Source: Pseudomonadota bacterium (GTDB lineage Bacteria; Pseudomonadota; Alphaproteobacteria; UBA828; JAPUJA01). From it: a stretch of 9,133 nucleotides of DNA. The position numbers and the translations under genes are program-made. The stretch spans positions 1-9,133 of the forward strand of contig JAPUJA010000325.1 in NCBI GenBank assembly GCA_027296525.1, read 5' to 3'. The notes under the pieces were generated by a model that saw nothing but the letters and a program-made list of their open reading frames with translations, searched no databases and was not told the origin of the DNA. Shown one piece after another: positions 1-5,681 of the stretch; position 1 is the stretch's first letter; each line of letters opens with the position of its first letter.

Positions 1-141
1 GGTCACCATTGCGCCCAGCCCCTGATGGACCATTTCGGCATCACGGGAACCGTGCGCGCCTCCTTCGGACTCTACAATTCGACCGAGGACGCGGACGCGC
101 TGGTCGCGGGCCTCGAAGACGTACGGAAGATTTTCGGCTGA
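1..141 (+). CDS. sufS: Cysteine desulfurase SufS, C-terminal end (partial)
   Basis: The window opens inside this gene; 46 codons and a TGA (139-141) remain. SufS is a PLP enzyme that takes sulfur from L-cysteine as a persulfide and supplies the SUF Fe-S assembly machinery in the cytoplasm. The fragment begins with GHHCAQP, the SufS active-site loop whose Cys (residue 4 here) carries the persulfide. It continues with the conserved C-terminal sequence VRASFGLYNSTEDAD and a final helix. The PLP-binding lysine and the rest of the fold lie to the left of the window. The stop overlaps the sufU start in TGATG, so the two genes are probably translationally coupled. Identity is strong because the catalytic loop and the partner gene are both visible. 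Confidence 0.93.
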   Translation, partial: GHHCAQPLMDHFGITGTVRASFGLYNSTEDADALVAGLEDVRKIFG

Positions 142-599
142 TGTCCGATTTGAGGGATCTTTATCAGGAAGTGATCTTGGATCACGGCAAGAACCCGCGC
201 AATCACGGCCGTCCGGCGGGTTGCAATCGAACCTCCCACGGCTACAACCCGCTGTGCGGCGATAAGGTCACGATCTACCTCACCGTCGAGGACGGCGTGG
301 TCACGAATGTCGGCTTCGAGGGCACCGGCTGCGCCATTTCGATGGCTTCGGCCTCGCTCATGACCGAGGTTCTGAAGGGCAAGGCGGTCGCGGATGTCGA
401 GACGATCTTCCGTCGTTTCCATGAGCTGATGACGGGCGAGGATGATCCCGTCGACGGCTTCGGAGAATCGATGGAATTGGACAAGCTGCTCGTGCTCTCG
501 GGCGTTCGTGAGTTTCCGATACGGGTGAAATGCGCGACGCTTGCCTGGCACACGATGAACGCGGCCGTCGAGGGGCGCGACGATGTCAGCACCGAGTGA
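141..599 (+). CDS. sufU: SufU, Fe-S assembly / zinc-dependent sulfurtransferase protein
   Basis: A 152-aa IscU/NifU-N-fold protein. In characterised SufS-SufU pairs, SufU takes the persulfide sulfur from SufS using a zinc-bound cysteine; a scaffold role has also been proposed. Conserved residues are visible: NPLCGD (Cys39, Asp41), GTGCAIS (Cys64) and VKCATLAWHT (Cys131). These match the three Cys and one Asp that bind zinc in the family. About 65 residues separate the second and third Cys, including an acidic insert near residues 99-126. That insert separates SufU from the shorter IscU. The ATG at 141 is chosen because it overlaps the sufS stop and the protein then starts with the usual MSDLRDLYQEVILDH. 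A reading frame extending left to position 9 is only antisense-free overlap with sufS. Confidence 0.93.
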   Translation: MSDLRDLYQEVILDHGKNPRNHGRPAGCNRTSHGYNPLCGDKVTIYLTVEDGVVTNVGFEGTGCAISMASASLMTEVLKGKAVADVETIFRRFHELMTGEDDPVDGFGESMELDKLLVLSGVREFPIRVKCATLAWHTMNAAVEGRDDVSTE

Positions 600-1149
600 C
601 GGCGGGCGTTCATTGACGGAAAAGGGTTATGAGACGATGACCGACGACGAGAGCAAAACCCAAGAGCCATCGAGCGGCGGACCCGCCGATCCAGTGGAAG
701 CGCGTGAGGCGCCCTCAACCGAGGCGTCTTCGCCCGAGGCGCCCTCAACCGAGGCGCCCTCAACCGATGCGCTCTCGCCCGAGGCGCCCTCAACCGAGGC
801 GCCCTCAACCGAGGCGCTCTCGCCCGAGGCGCCGGAGTCCGCCGATGCGCTCGTTCGGGAGCAGGTGATCGCGGCGCTTCGCACCGTCTACGACCCGGAA
901 ATCCCGGTCAACATCTACGAGCTCGGCCTGGTCTACGATGTTCGGATCCTCGGTGCCGGCAAGGTCGAGATCGACATGACGCTGACGGCGCCCGGTTGCC
1001 CGGTCGCCGAGGACATGCCGATCATGGTCCAAGAGGCGGTTCAGACGGTTGAGGGGATCGCGGAGGTCAAGGTCGAGATCGTCTGGGATCCACCCTGGGA
1101 CCCTTCCCGCATGTCGGACGTCGCCCGCCTCGAGACGGGGTTTTTTTGA
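583..1149 (+). CDS. sufT: SufT, MIP18/DUF59-family Fe-S maturation protein with a repetitive N-terminus
   Basis: A 188-aa protein. Residues about 87-188 form a MIP18/DUF59 domain with DPEIPVNIYELGLVYDV (104-120), the Cys motif LTAPGCPVAED (Cys139) and the SufT-type C-terminus WDPPWDPSRMSD followed by LETGFF. SufT proteins assist maturation of Fe-S proteins, and the gene commonly sits in suf operons. The first 86 residues are unlike the domain: a polar leader, then eight pentapeptides of the APSTE/ALSPE type, probably disordered. The chosen ATG at 583 overlaps the sufU end by 17 bases and has GAGGGG seven bases upstream. An in-frame ATG at 637 (start MTDDES) is a plausible alternative with a weaker ribosome site and would give 170 aa. 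The repeat stays in the protein with either start. Confidence 0.88.
   Translation: MSAPSDGGRSLTEKGYETMTDDESKTQEPSSGGPADPVEAREAPSTEASSPEAPSTEAPSTDALSPEAPSTEAPSTEALSPEAPESADALVREQVIAALRTVYDPEIPVNIYELGLVYDVRILGAGKVEIDMTLTAPGCPVAEDMPIMVQEAVQTVEGIAEVKVEIVWDPPWDPSRMSDVARLETGFF
709..828 (+). repeat. 15-bp tandem repeat (8 units) inside sufT
   Basis: Eight 15-bp units encode APSTE, ASSPE, APSTE, APSTD, ALSPE, APSTE, APSTE, ALSPE. There is a higher order: 739-783 and 784-828 are 45-bp copies differing at one base (GAT versus GAG). This suggests that a three-unit block was duplicated recently. The unit length is a multiple of three, so copy-number changes would keep the frame. The encoded tract is rich in Pro, Ala, Ser, Thr and Glu and is likely an unstructured linker in front of the DUF59 domain. 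Confidence 0.95.
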
Positions 1150-1225
1150 TGAAACGCTTTCGAAACCCTCGATCTGGTACCATATAGGATGACATGAAGG
1201 GTTTCTTCTGCTTCGCTAGAGTCGG
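1150..1225 (+). promoter_or_regulatory. sufT-sufA spacer with an 8-bp inverted repeat
   Basis: This 76-bp gap is the only sizeable break in the suf cluster here and is more AT-rich than its flanks. It contains the perfect inverted repeat GAAACCCT (1162-1169) / AGGGTTTC (1198-1205) around a 28-nt interior that includes the palindrome TGGTACCA (1175-1182) and the AT-rich CATATAG. It could hold an operator, an internal promoter or an mRNA processing hairpin for sufA. No good -35/-10 pair is seen, so the role is unassigned. Confidence 0.35.
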
Positions 1226-1594
1226 ATGAATTCGGGTTTGAATGGAAAAATGACGACAGGTCGAAATGTCATCACACTCACGGACGCGGCCGCCCAGCGC
1301 GTGAAGCACCTGCTCGCGAGCCGCGAGGGGCAACCGGCCGCCGCGCTCAGGATCGGGGTCGACAAGCGCGGCTGCTCGGGCATGGCCTACACCGTCGAAT
1401 ATGTCGACGAGATCGGGCCGGGCGATGAGGTCGTGGAGGAGAAGGGCGTCAAGATCGTCGTCGATCCGATGGCCCTGATGTACGTCCTCGGCACCGAGCT
1501 CGACTATGTCGAAGACAAGATCCAGCCGGGTTTCCGTTTCACCAACCCGAACGAGAAGAGCCGCTGCGGCTGCGGCGAATCCTTCACCATTTAG
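1226..1594 (+). CDS. sufA: SufA, A-type iron-sulfur carrier
   Basis: A 122-aa HesB/IscA-family protein that accepts Fe-S clusters from the SUF scaffold and passes them to apoproteins. The three cluster-binding cysteines are present: RGCSGMAY (Cys50) and the C-terminal RCGCGESF (Cys114, Cys116). The family core ITLTDAAAQRV (16-26) and FRFTNPNEKSRC near the C-terminus are intact. The ATG at 1226 gives the longest protein. An in-frame ATG at 1250 (start MTTGRNVITLT, 114 aa) is close to the usual family length and has GGAAAA just before it, so it may be the true start. It is the last gene of the cluster and is followed by a hairpin terminator. Confidence 0.92.
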   Translation: MNSGLNGKMTTGRNVITLTDAAAQRVKHLLASREGQPAAALRIGVDKRGCSGMAYTVEYVDEIGPGDEVVEEKGVKIVVDPMALMYVLGTELDYVEDKIQPGFRFTNPNEKSRCGCGESFTI

Positions 1595-1616
1595 CCTTTA
1601 CCCGCCCTCGCCCAAG

Positions 1617-1644
1617 CGAACCCCCGTGCGCGGGGGTTTCGTCT
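1617..1644 (+). terminator. Rho-independent-type terminator after sufA
   Basis: AACCCCCG (1619-1626), a TGCG loop and CGGGGGTT (1631-1638) form a strong GC stem. It is followed by TTTCGTCTT, a moderately T-rich tail, 23 bp after the sufA stop. The reverse strand also reads as AA-stem-TT, so it may help stop the convergent transporter gene that ends at 1670. Confidence 0.75.
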
Positions 1645-1669
1645 TCACGGGGACACGTGCCCGAGGCCG

Positions 1670-2842
1670 TCAGTTCTGGCGTGCGCGCTCAGGTCTGGGG
1701 AGCCGGTGGTTCGCCGCGACGGCGAGCAGCGCGAACAGGCCGGCGATGACGAGCGACCAGCCGTAACTCCTCTCCCAATCGAAGAGCGCCCCCGCCATCC
1801 AGGGCGCGATCAGGCCGGCCACGCCATAGGCGAGCATGATGCGGCCATAGACGGGGGCGAGCTGTTGGACCCCGTAATAGGCCACGATCGTCACCGGATA
1901 GACGGTGGCCGTCGCACCGAAGGCCCCCGCGACGAAGGCGAGCGCGATCAGACTCGGGTTCACGCCGGGAAACAGACGGAGCGCGAAAAGCGCGAACGCG
2001 ACGATCGCCGCCAAGCCGATCAGCACCCGCCGGCCGGTCAGGAGATCGCTCGCAACCCCGGCGGTCATGCTGCCGACGATGTAGCCCAGGCTCACGACCA
2101 TGGGCCCGAGATAGGCTTCCTTCAAGGGCAGGCCGAAGGCCACGACGATCCCCGCCGAGTGGCCGATGGCCATCAGCCCGCCGAGCCCCATGAACACGAA
2201 CCCGAGCCACATGAAGATGAAGATCGGCGGGCGATCGGTCACGAAGTTCCGGAACATCCGGATGTCCGATTCTGCCGTGGCGCTCGGTGCCGAAACCCGG
2301 GAGAGCGCGAGCAGGGCGGCAACGATCGCGCCGATCACCACGAACGCGCCGCTCGCATACAGCATCGCGGCGTGGGGTCCCTGCCATTCGATGGCGCGCA
2401 CCAGCAGCCAGGGCCAGACGAGGCCGGCGGCCGCGAAGGCGGAGGTGGCAAGCCCCGTGGCGATGCTCGCGCGAATGGGGAGCGGCGCGTTCGCCACCTG
2501 CAGGCAGAGCGAGTAGGCGAAGCCGGAGGCCAAGGCAAAGCACAGGCCGAACCCCACGATGAGCGCGGCGAGGCTCTGGACGAAGCCCGCAAGCGCGAGC
2601 CCGCCCGCCGCCACGAGACAGGTGCCGCCCGCCAGGATGGGCATCCCGCCCAGCCGCAGCAGGCGGGGGGTGATGAAGAATCCCGCCGTATAGGCGACGA
2701 GCCCGATCGAGAAGACCGAGCTCACCGCCGCGCGGTCGACGCCGAGGCTCGTCTCGAGCGGCTCGATGAAGACGCTCCAGCAGTAAAGCAGGCCGCCGAA
2801 GAGGTTGAGCAGGACGGCGGCGGCGAGGGCGAGTATGGGCAC
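1670..2842 (-). CDS. Major facilitator superfamily transporter, OFA (oxalate/formate antiporter)-like
   Basis: A 390-aa inner-membrane protein with about 12 hydrophobic segments. It begins directly in TM1 with NLFGGLLYCWSVFIEPLE, which resembles the N-terminal signature of the OFA family of organic-anion antiporters. The intracellular loop between TM2 and TM3 contains PRLLRLGG, and SDLLTGRR lies in the matching loop of the second half. A hydrophilic central loop (about residues 183-204) separates the two six-helix halves. The start is a GTG at 2840-2842. An in-frame TAG two codons upstream rules out anything longer, so the protein has almost no cytoplasmic N-terminus. It starts 29 bases after the M15-like gene and may share its transcript. 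The substrate cannot be named from sequence; a small carboxylate is only a family-level guess. Confidence 0.85.
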   Translation of the reverse strand: MPILALAAAVLLNLFGGLLYCWSVFIEPLETSLGVDRAAVSSVFSIGLVAYTAGFFITPRLLRLGGMPILAGGTCLVAAGGLALAGFVQSLAALIVGFGLCFALASGFAYSLCLQVANAPLPIRASIATGLATSAFAAAGLVWPWLLVRAIEWQGPHAAMLYASGAFVVIGAIVAALLALSRVSAPSATAESDIRMFRNFVTDRPPIFIFMWLGFVFMGLGGLMAIGHSAGIVVAFGLPLKEAYLGPMVVSLGYIVGSMTAGVASDLLTGRRVLIGLAAIVAFALFALRLFPGVNPSLIALAFVAGAFGATATVYPVTIVAYYGVQQLAPVYGRIMLAYGVAGLIAPWMAGALFDWERSYGWSLVIAGLFALLAVAANHRLPRPERARQN

Positions 2843-2871
2843 CGGGGCCTATTGCCGACAGGCGCGTTCGT

Positions 2872-3498
2872 TCAGCGCGTGTCACGCCTGAGACGCGGAA
2901 AGCCCCGATAAAATTTTCCGTGACTCGCCTCGTGGTTCGCCATCCCGGGTTTCGTCAGGAATCCGCGGGGCGCGGTGTGCCCATAGATCGTGCGCTTGGG
3001 GTTTTCGCGCCAGCCGATGTTGAAGGCCGCGAGCTTCCGGAAGAATTGCAACTCGCTGTAGGGCAGGTGATCGTGGATCCACCAGGCGAGCGGCCGCCAG
3101 TCGCCGGTCTTGGCGTAGCGGGGCAGGTACCAGGGGAGGACGACGGAGGTGACGGCCCCCATATTTCCCTGCCCATCCCGCCGGTCCCAGATATGCCGGG
3201 CGTAGTTTCCCTCGTTCGGCGAGCAATTGTGGCCGTGCTCGGCGCAAAATTTGTTCACCGTCGGCGAGCGGTAGCCCGAGCGGATCTCGACGGCGCCGAA
3301 GGTGTCGTGGAGCGGCTGCAGCAGTTTCTGGCAGAGCTTTCGACCGGCGGCGATGGCGAGGTCCGGATCCTCGGGCATGTTCGATCGCCCGTAGAAGTTC
3401 GCAACCTCGCTGTAAAGGAAATTACGCATGAAGAAGGAGCGCGAGAGCTGCACGCGGCCAAGCTCTTCGAGCGCTTGCAAACTTTTCGGTTTGCGCAT
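2872..3498 (-). CDS. Peptidase M15-like protein of unknown function
   Basis: A 208-aa protein. The segment LLQPLHDTFGAVEIRSGYRS (59-78) followed by PTVN resembles the D-Ala-D-Ala carboxypeptidase/Peptidase_M15 fold core. HIWDRRD (102-108) lies where the M15 HxxGxAxD zinc motif is expected, but the spacing is one residue short and the Gly is missing. HDHLPYSELQFF and FNIGWRENPKRTIYGH follow, then a conserved-looking LTKPGMANHEASHGKFY tail. There is no signal peptide, which is odd for a peptidoglycan enzyme. The ATG at 3498 is preferred because AAGGGAGAGG lies directly before it; an upstream ATG at 3618 would add 40 low-complexity residues and lacks a good site. I recall similar alphaproteobacterial hypothetical proteins, but enzyme activity is not established. 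Confidence 0.72.
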   Translation of the reverse strand: MRKPKSLQALEELGRVQLSRSFFMRNFLYSEVANFYGRSNMPEDPDLAIAAGRKLCQKLLQPLHDTFGAVEIRSGYRSPTVNKFCAEHGHNCSPNEGNYARHIWDRRDGQGNMGAVTSVVLPWYLPRYAKTGDWRPLAWWIHDHLPYSELQFFRKLAAFNIGWRENPKRTIYGHTAPRGFLTKPGMANHEASHGKFYRGFPRLRRDTR

Positions 3499-3548
3499 GC
3501 CTCTCCCTTTCGCCTCGTCTCGCGCCTCAAGAGGCTCTTCGTTAATCC

Positions 3549-3577
3549 TCTTTAATCCGCCCGCGGCCTTAACACAA
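3549..3577 (-). promoter_or_regulatory. Possible promoter for the M15-like gene (weak)
   Basis: On the minus strand TTGTGT (3577-3572) and TAAAGA (3554-3549) are separated by 17 bp. Each matches the consensus at only about three of six positions. The region also carries the direct repeat TTAATCC (3542-3548 and 3552-3558 on +), ten bases apart, which could be a regulator site. The 186 bp between the ABC gene and the M15-like gene hold no other ORF I support. Confidence 0.25.
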
Positions 3578-3654
3578 TCGGAAGCGCGGCGCGGCTTTTG
3601 AAACGGCGGCAAGGGCAAAGGAAGGTGCGGAGATCGAAGCCGGTGGCGCCCAGC

Positions 3655-3702
3655 CCTTCAAGAGGACCCGGTCCATCAAAGTGCTCAATCCTTCAAGAGG
3701 AC
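3655..3702. repeat. 13-bp direct repeat at the 3' end of the ABC ATPase gene
   Basis: CCTTCAAGAGGAC occurs at 3655-3667 and 3690-3702. The right copy encodes the last residues (VLLKD) of the ATPase and the left copy lies just past its stop. It may be a remnant of a small duplication or deletion at the gene end. No function is evident. Confidence 0.7.
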
Positions 3703-4755
3703 GATGTCCTTCATCCGCACATGGATGTCGATGCTGCGGCCCGCGACGACCTCGGCGTCGGGCTCGACCTCGAGCAGCAGACGGACCTGGTTATTGGCCC
3801 CGCCCTGGGCCCGCACGCGCAGATGGTTTCCCTGGAAGATCGTCTCGCTCACGGTCGCCGAACCAAGCGATATGGTCTCATCCCCATCGCCGGGCCCGAG
3901 CCGGAGTTGTTCGGGCCGAAGGCAGAGATGCACCTCCGTACCTTCTTCGGCGTCACCTTCGGCGCGCAGGTTTCCGAGCGGCGTGTCCACCTGGACCTCG
4001 CCGTTCTGGCGCGCGCGCGCGGTCCCCGTAATCACGTTGCTCTCGCCCATGAAGCTCGCGACGAAACATGTGGTCGGATGGCGGTAGATGCGCTGGGGCG
4101 GCCCCATGTCCTCGATCTTGCCGTGATTGATGACGACGATGATGTCGGCGATGCTCATCGCCTCTTCCTGATCGTGCGTCACATGGATGAAGGTGGTGCC
4201 GATCTTGCGCTGGATGCCGGTCAGCTCCTCCTGCATCTGGCGGCGGATCTTGAGGTCGAGCGCGCCCAAGGGTTCGTCGAGCAGCAGCACCGAGGGCTGC
4301 ACGGCGATAGCGCGCGCGAGCGCCACCCGTTGGCGTTGCCCGCCCGAGAGCTCGTGCACGCCGCGCCCGCCCATTCCCTCGAGGCCGACCATTCCGAGCA
4401 CGCTGTCGGTGCGTTGCTTGCGTTCGGGCTTCGCCACCTTGTGCATGCTGAGCCCGAAGCCGATATTTCCGGCGACGGTCATGTGAGGAAACAGCGCGTA
4501 GTCCTGGAACACCGTGGCGCTCGGGCGCTTGGCCGGCGGCAGGTGCGTGACCAGCTGGCCCGCAATGAACACCTCGCCCGAGGTTGGTGTCACGAACCCG
4601 CCGATCATCGACAGGATCGTCGTCTTGCCGCTTCCGCTCGGGCCCAGAAGCACGACGAACTCGCCGGGCGTGATGCTGAGCGAGACGTCATCCACGGCCA
4701 CCACGGGACCGTAATGCTTGGAGATGGTGCGTAGCTCGACTTGAGGTGCCGTCAT
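3685..4755 (-). CDS. ABC transporter ATP-binding protein, polyamine (PotA)-type with TOBE domain
   Basis: A 356-aa ATPase subunit that would power an inner-membrane importer. All ABC motifs are visible: Walker A GPSGSGKTT (38-46), Q-loop VFQDYALFPHMTV (Gln84), signature LSGGQ (136-140), Walker B VLLLDEP (Asp160, Glu161), D-loop GALD and H-loop HVTHD (His194). Residues from about 235 onward form the regulatory TOBE region (CLRPEQLRLG, VSETIFQGNHLRVR). The sequence is of the spermidine/putrescine class, but related iron and sugar importers look alike, so no symbol is given. No permease or binding-protein gene adjoins it on either side, so it may work with subunits encoded elsewhere. The ATG at 4755 overlaps the stop of a 15-codon upstream ORF in ATGA. 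AAGGG lies 11 bases upstream. Confidence 0.9.
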   Translation of the reverse strand: MTAPQVELRTISKHYGPVVAVDDVSLSITPGEFVVLLGPSGSGKTTILSMIGGFVTPTSGEVFIAGQLVTHLPPAKRPSATVFQDYALFPHMTVAGNIGFGLSMHKVAKPERKQRTDSVLGMVGLEGMGGRGVHELSGGQRQRVALARAIAVQPSVLLLDEPLGALDLKIRRQMQEELTGIQRKIGTTFIHVTHDQEEAMSIADIIVVINHGKIEDMGPPQRIYRHPTTCFVASFMGESNVITGTARARQNGEVQVDTPLGNLRAEGDAEEGTEVHLCLRPEQLRLGPGDGDETISLGSATVSETIFQGNHLRVRAQGGANNQVRLLLEVEPDAEVVAGRSIDIHVRMKDIVLLKD

Positions 4756-4812
4756 TTCGAGCTATGCCCTTCGAACGAGGCGCTTTCCGCCACGCGCATG
4801 AGATTCAGGCAA
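4752..4812 (-). other. Overlapping mini-ORFs leading into the ABC ATPase gene
   Basis: Two short frames lie upstream of the ATPase. One runs from ATG at 4799 to TGA at 4752-4754 (MRVAESASFEGHSSK), and its stop overlaps the ATPase start codon in ATGA. The other runs from TTG at 4812 to TAG at 4762-4764 (16 codons, Arg-rich end). It is preceded by a strong GGGAGG (4825-4820) at a 7-base spacing. The strong ribosome site has no other obvious start codon. They may be leader peptides coupling translation to the ATPase, a remnant of a lost upstream transporter gene, or chance. Confidence 0.3.
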
Positions 4813-5036
4813 TATCGTTCCTCCCAGCCCGGTTAGCCGCTTATCCCGTGGACCGTCTCCCTATTACCGAAGGAAGATAACGTTTCTAGAGTTCGGCCAA
4901 AAGACAATAATCAATGGCCGGCGCGATCAATTGCCGCTCATCCGGCCCGGGCGGCTGAGATTTTGCCGGCGTGCCCGGTGCCGGACCGTCACCACGCCCA
5001 TTTCCTTCGCCGTGCGCCTCCTTCCTGCTCGCGGGC
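4813..5036. other. Intergenic region between the ABC ATPase and rhodanese genes
   Basis: Besides the mini-ORFs, this stretch holds the inverted repeat CGGCCA (4894-4899) / TGGCCG (4915-4920) with a 15-nt AT-rich loop. On the minus strand the right-hand part of the loop reads TTGTCTTT, so the structure could be a weak terminator for the rhodanese gene. On the minus strand GGTAATAG...CTAACC near 4834-4865 can also pair imperfectly in the ATPase leader. I recognise no known riboswitch, tRNA or convincing promoter here. Confidence 0.3.
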
Positions 5037-5438
5037 CTATTCGCGGGGCGGCGGCGCCTCGACCGGGCCGCCCGCCTCTTTCCAGGCCACGAAGCCGCCG
5101 GCGACATGGCAAACGGGTTCGAGCCCCATATCCTGGACGGTGGCGGTCGCGAGCGCGGAACGCGCGCCGCTCGCACAATGGAAGACGAAGCGTTTGCCTG
5201 AGGCAAAGATCTCCTTGTGGTAGGGGCTCTCCGGATCGACCCAGAATTCGAGCATTCCCCGCGGCGCGTGAAGCGCGCCTGGGATGAAACCGTCCCGTTG
5301 GCGTTCGCGAATGTCGCGGAGGTCGACGATCACCGTGTTCGGGTCGTCATGGAGCTTGATCGCCTCCTCTACCGTGATCATTTCGATCTTGGCGTTCGCT
5401 TCCGCAAGCAGCTGTTTGCAGCCCTTCTTCAAGGTCAT
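5037..5438 (-). CDS. Single-domain rhodanese (sulfurtransferase)
   Basis: A 133-aa cytoplasmic protein consisting of one rhodanese domain. Visible motifs are VIVDLRDIRERQRDGFIPGA (36-55), the start of the domain with the substrate-side Asp/Arg. The active-site loop HCASGAR (87-93) has Cys88 in the six-residue CxxGxR form typical of sulfur-transferring rhodaneses rather than phosphatases. HVAGGFVAWKEAGGPV closes the domain. A 20-residue N-terminal helix precedes it. The ATG at 5438 has GGGGAG about ten bases upstream; a frame extending to 5639 runs through a repeat array and is not credible. It could move sulfane sulfur or act in thiosulfate or persulfide handling, but no dedicated partner is beside it. 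The suf operon is about 3.5 kb away on the other strand. Confidence 0.9.
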   Translation of the reverse strand: MTLKKGCKQLLAEANAKIEMITVEEAIKLHDDPNTVIVDLRDIRERQRDGFIPGALHAPRGMLEFWVDPESPYHKEIFASGKRFVFHCASGARSALATATVQDMGLEPVCHVAGGFVAWKEAGGPVEAPPPRE

Positions 5439-5540
5439 GGCCCAATCTCCCCGGCGCTGGACTTCCTCGGTTTGAGATATAGCGCGAAAAGGCGGCGCAG
5501 GGGAGCCCTTCGGGCGGCCTGAGCGGAGTCGCCTCCGACG

Positions 5541-5588
5541 CCCCGCGGCCGATCCGCCCCGCGGCCGATCCGCCCCGCGGCCGATTCG
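5541..5588. repeat. Three tandem copies of a 16-bp GC-rich repeat
   Basis: CCCCGCGGCCGATCCG occurs at 5541-5556 and 5557-5572, and again at 5573-5588 with one change (T at 5586). Each unit holds the palindrome CCGCGG. The array lies in the divergent region between the rhodanese gene and the RAMA-like gene, inside the likely rhodanese 5' leader. A small hairpin CGGAG-TCGC-CTCCG (5524-5537) abuts it. Confidence 0.93.
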
Positions 5589-5607
5589 CCCGGCGATGGA
5601 AATAACG

Positions 5608-5636
5608 CTTTTCTTATTTTGCTTTCTTTCTATAAT
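5608..5636 (+). promoter_or_regulatory. Promoter of the RAMA-like gene
   Basis: A perfect TATAAT (5631-5636) sits in an AT-rich island (about 5597-5665) within otherwise very GC-rich DNA. The hexamer 17 bp upstream (CTTTTC, 5608-5613) is a poor -35. Transcription would start near 5643. The ribosome site GGGAG (5669-5673) lies eight bases before the ATG at 5682. Confidence 0.5.
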
Positions 5637-5639
5637 CAA
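5611..5639 (-). promoter_or_regulatory. Possible divergent promoter for the rhodanese gene
   Basis: On the minus strand TTGATT (5639-5634) and TAAGAA (5616-5611) are spaced by 17 bp. They overlap the plus-strand TATAAT, so the two promoters would compete for polymerase. The match is partial. If it is used, the rhodanese mRNA has a leader of about 165 nt that includes the 16-bp repeats. Confidence 0.3.
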
Positions 5640-5681
5640 AGATAGCTATTCGAGAAAACATAGATTCTGGGAGATTCCACC

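Noticed and set aside
1706..2911. A 401-codon plus-strand open frame opposite the MFS transporter
   Set aside because: Its product is a monotonous Arg/Glu/His/Asp/Gly-rich sequence, as expected from the complement of a GC-rich membrane protein gene. The minus-strand frame has 12 hydrophobic segments and family motifs.
3598..4734. A 378-codon plus-strand open frame opposite the ABC ATPase
   Set aside because: The minus strand encodes every ABC motif in order; the plus-strand product shows no family features.
4950..4985. GGCTGAGA on the plus strand, reminiscent of a TPP riboswitch
   Set aside because: The other conserved TPP elements (ACCTGA and the closing GGGTAATGCC-type helix) are absent, and no gene follows on that strand at a suitable distance.
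4886..5036. Minus-strand frame ending APAIDYCLLAEL after the rhodanese stop
   Set aside because: It has no in-frame start codon after the rhodanese gene and only an out-of-frame overlap within it; the Gly/Pro-rich stretch before the ending looks noncoding.
5541..5588. CRISPR array
   Set aside because: The units are 16 bp, directly adjacent with no spacers, and only three.
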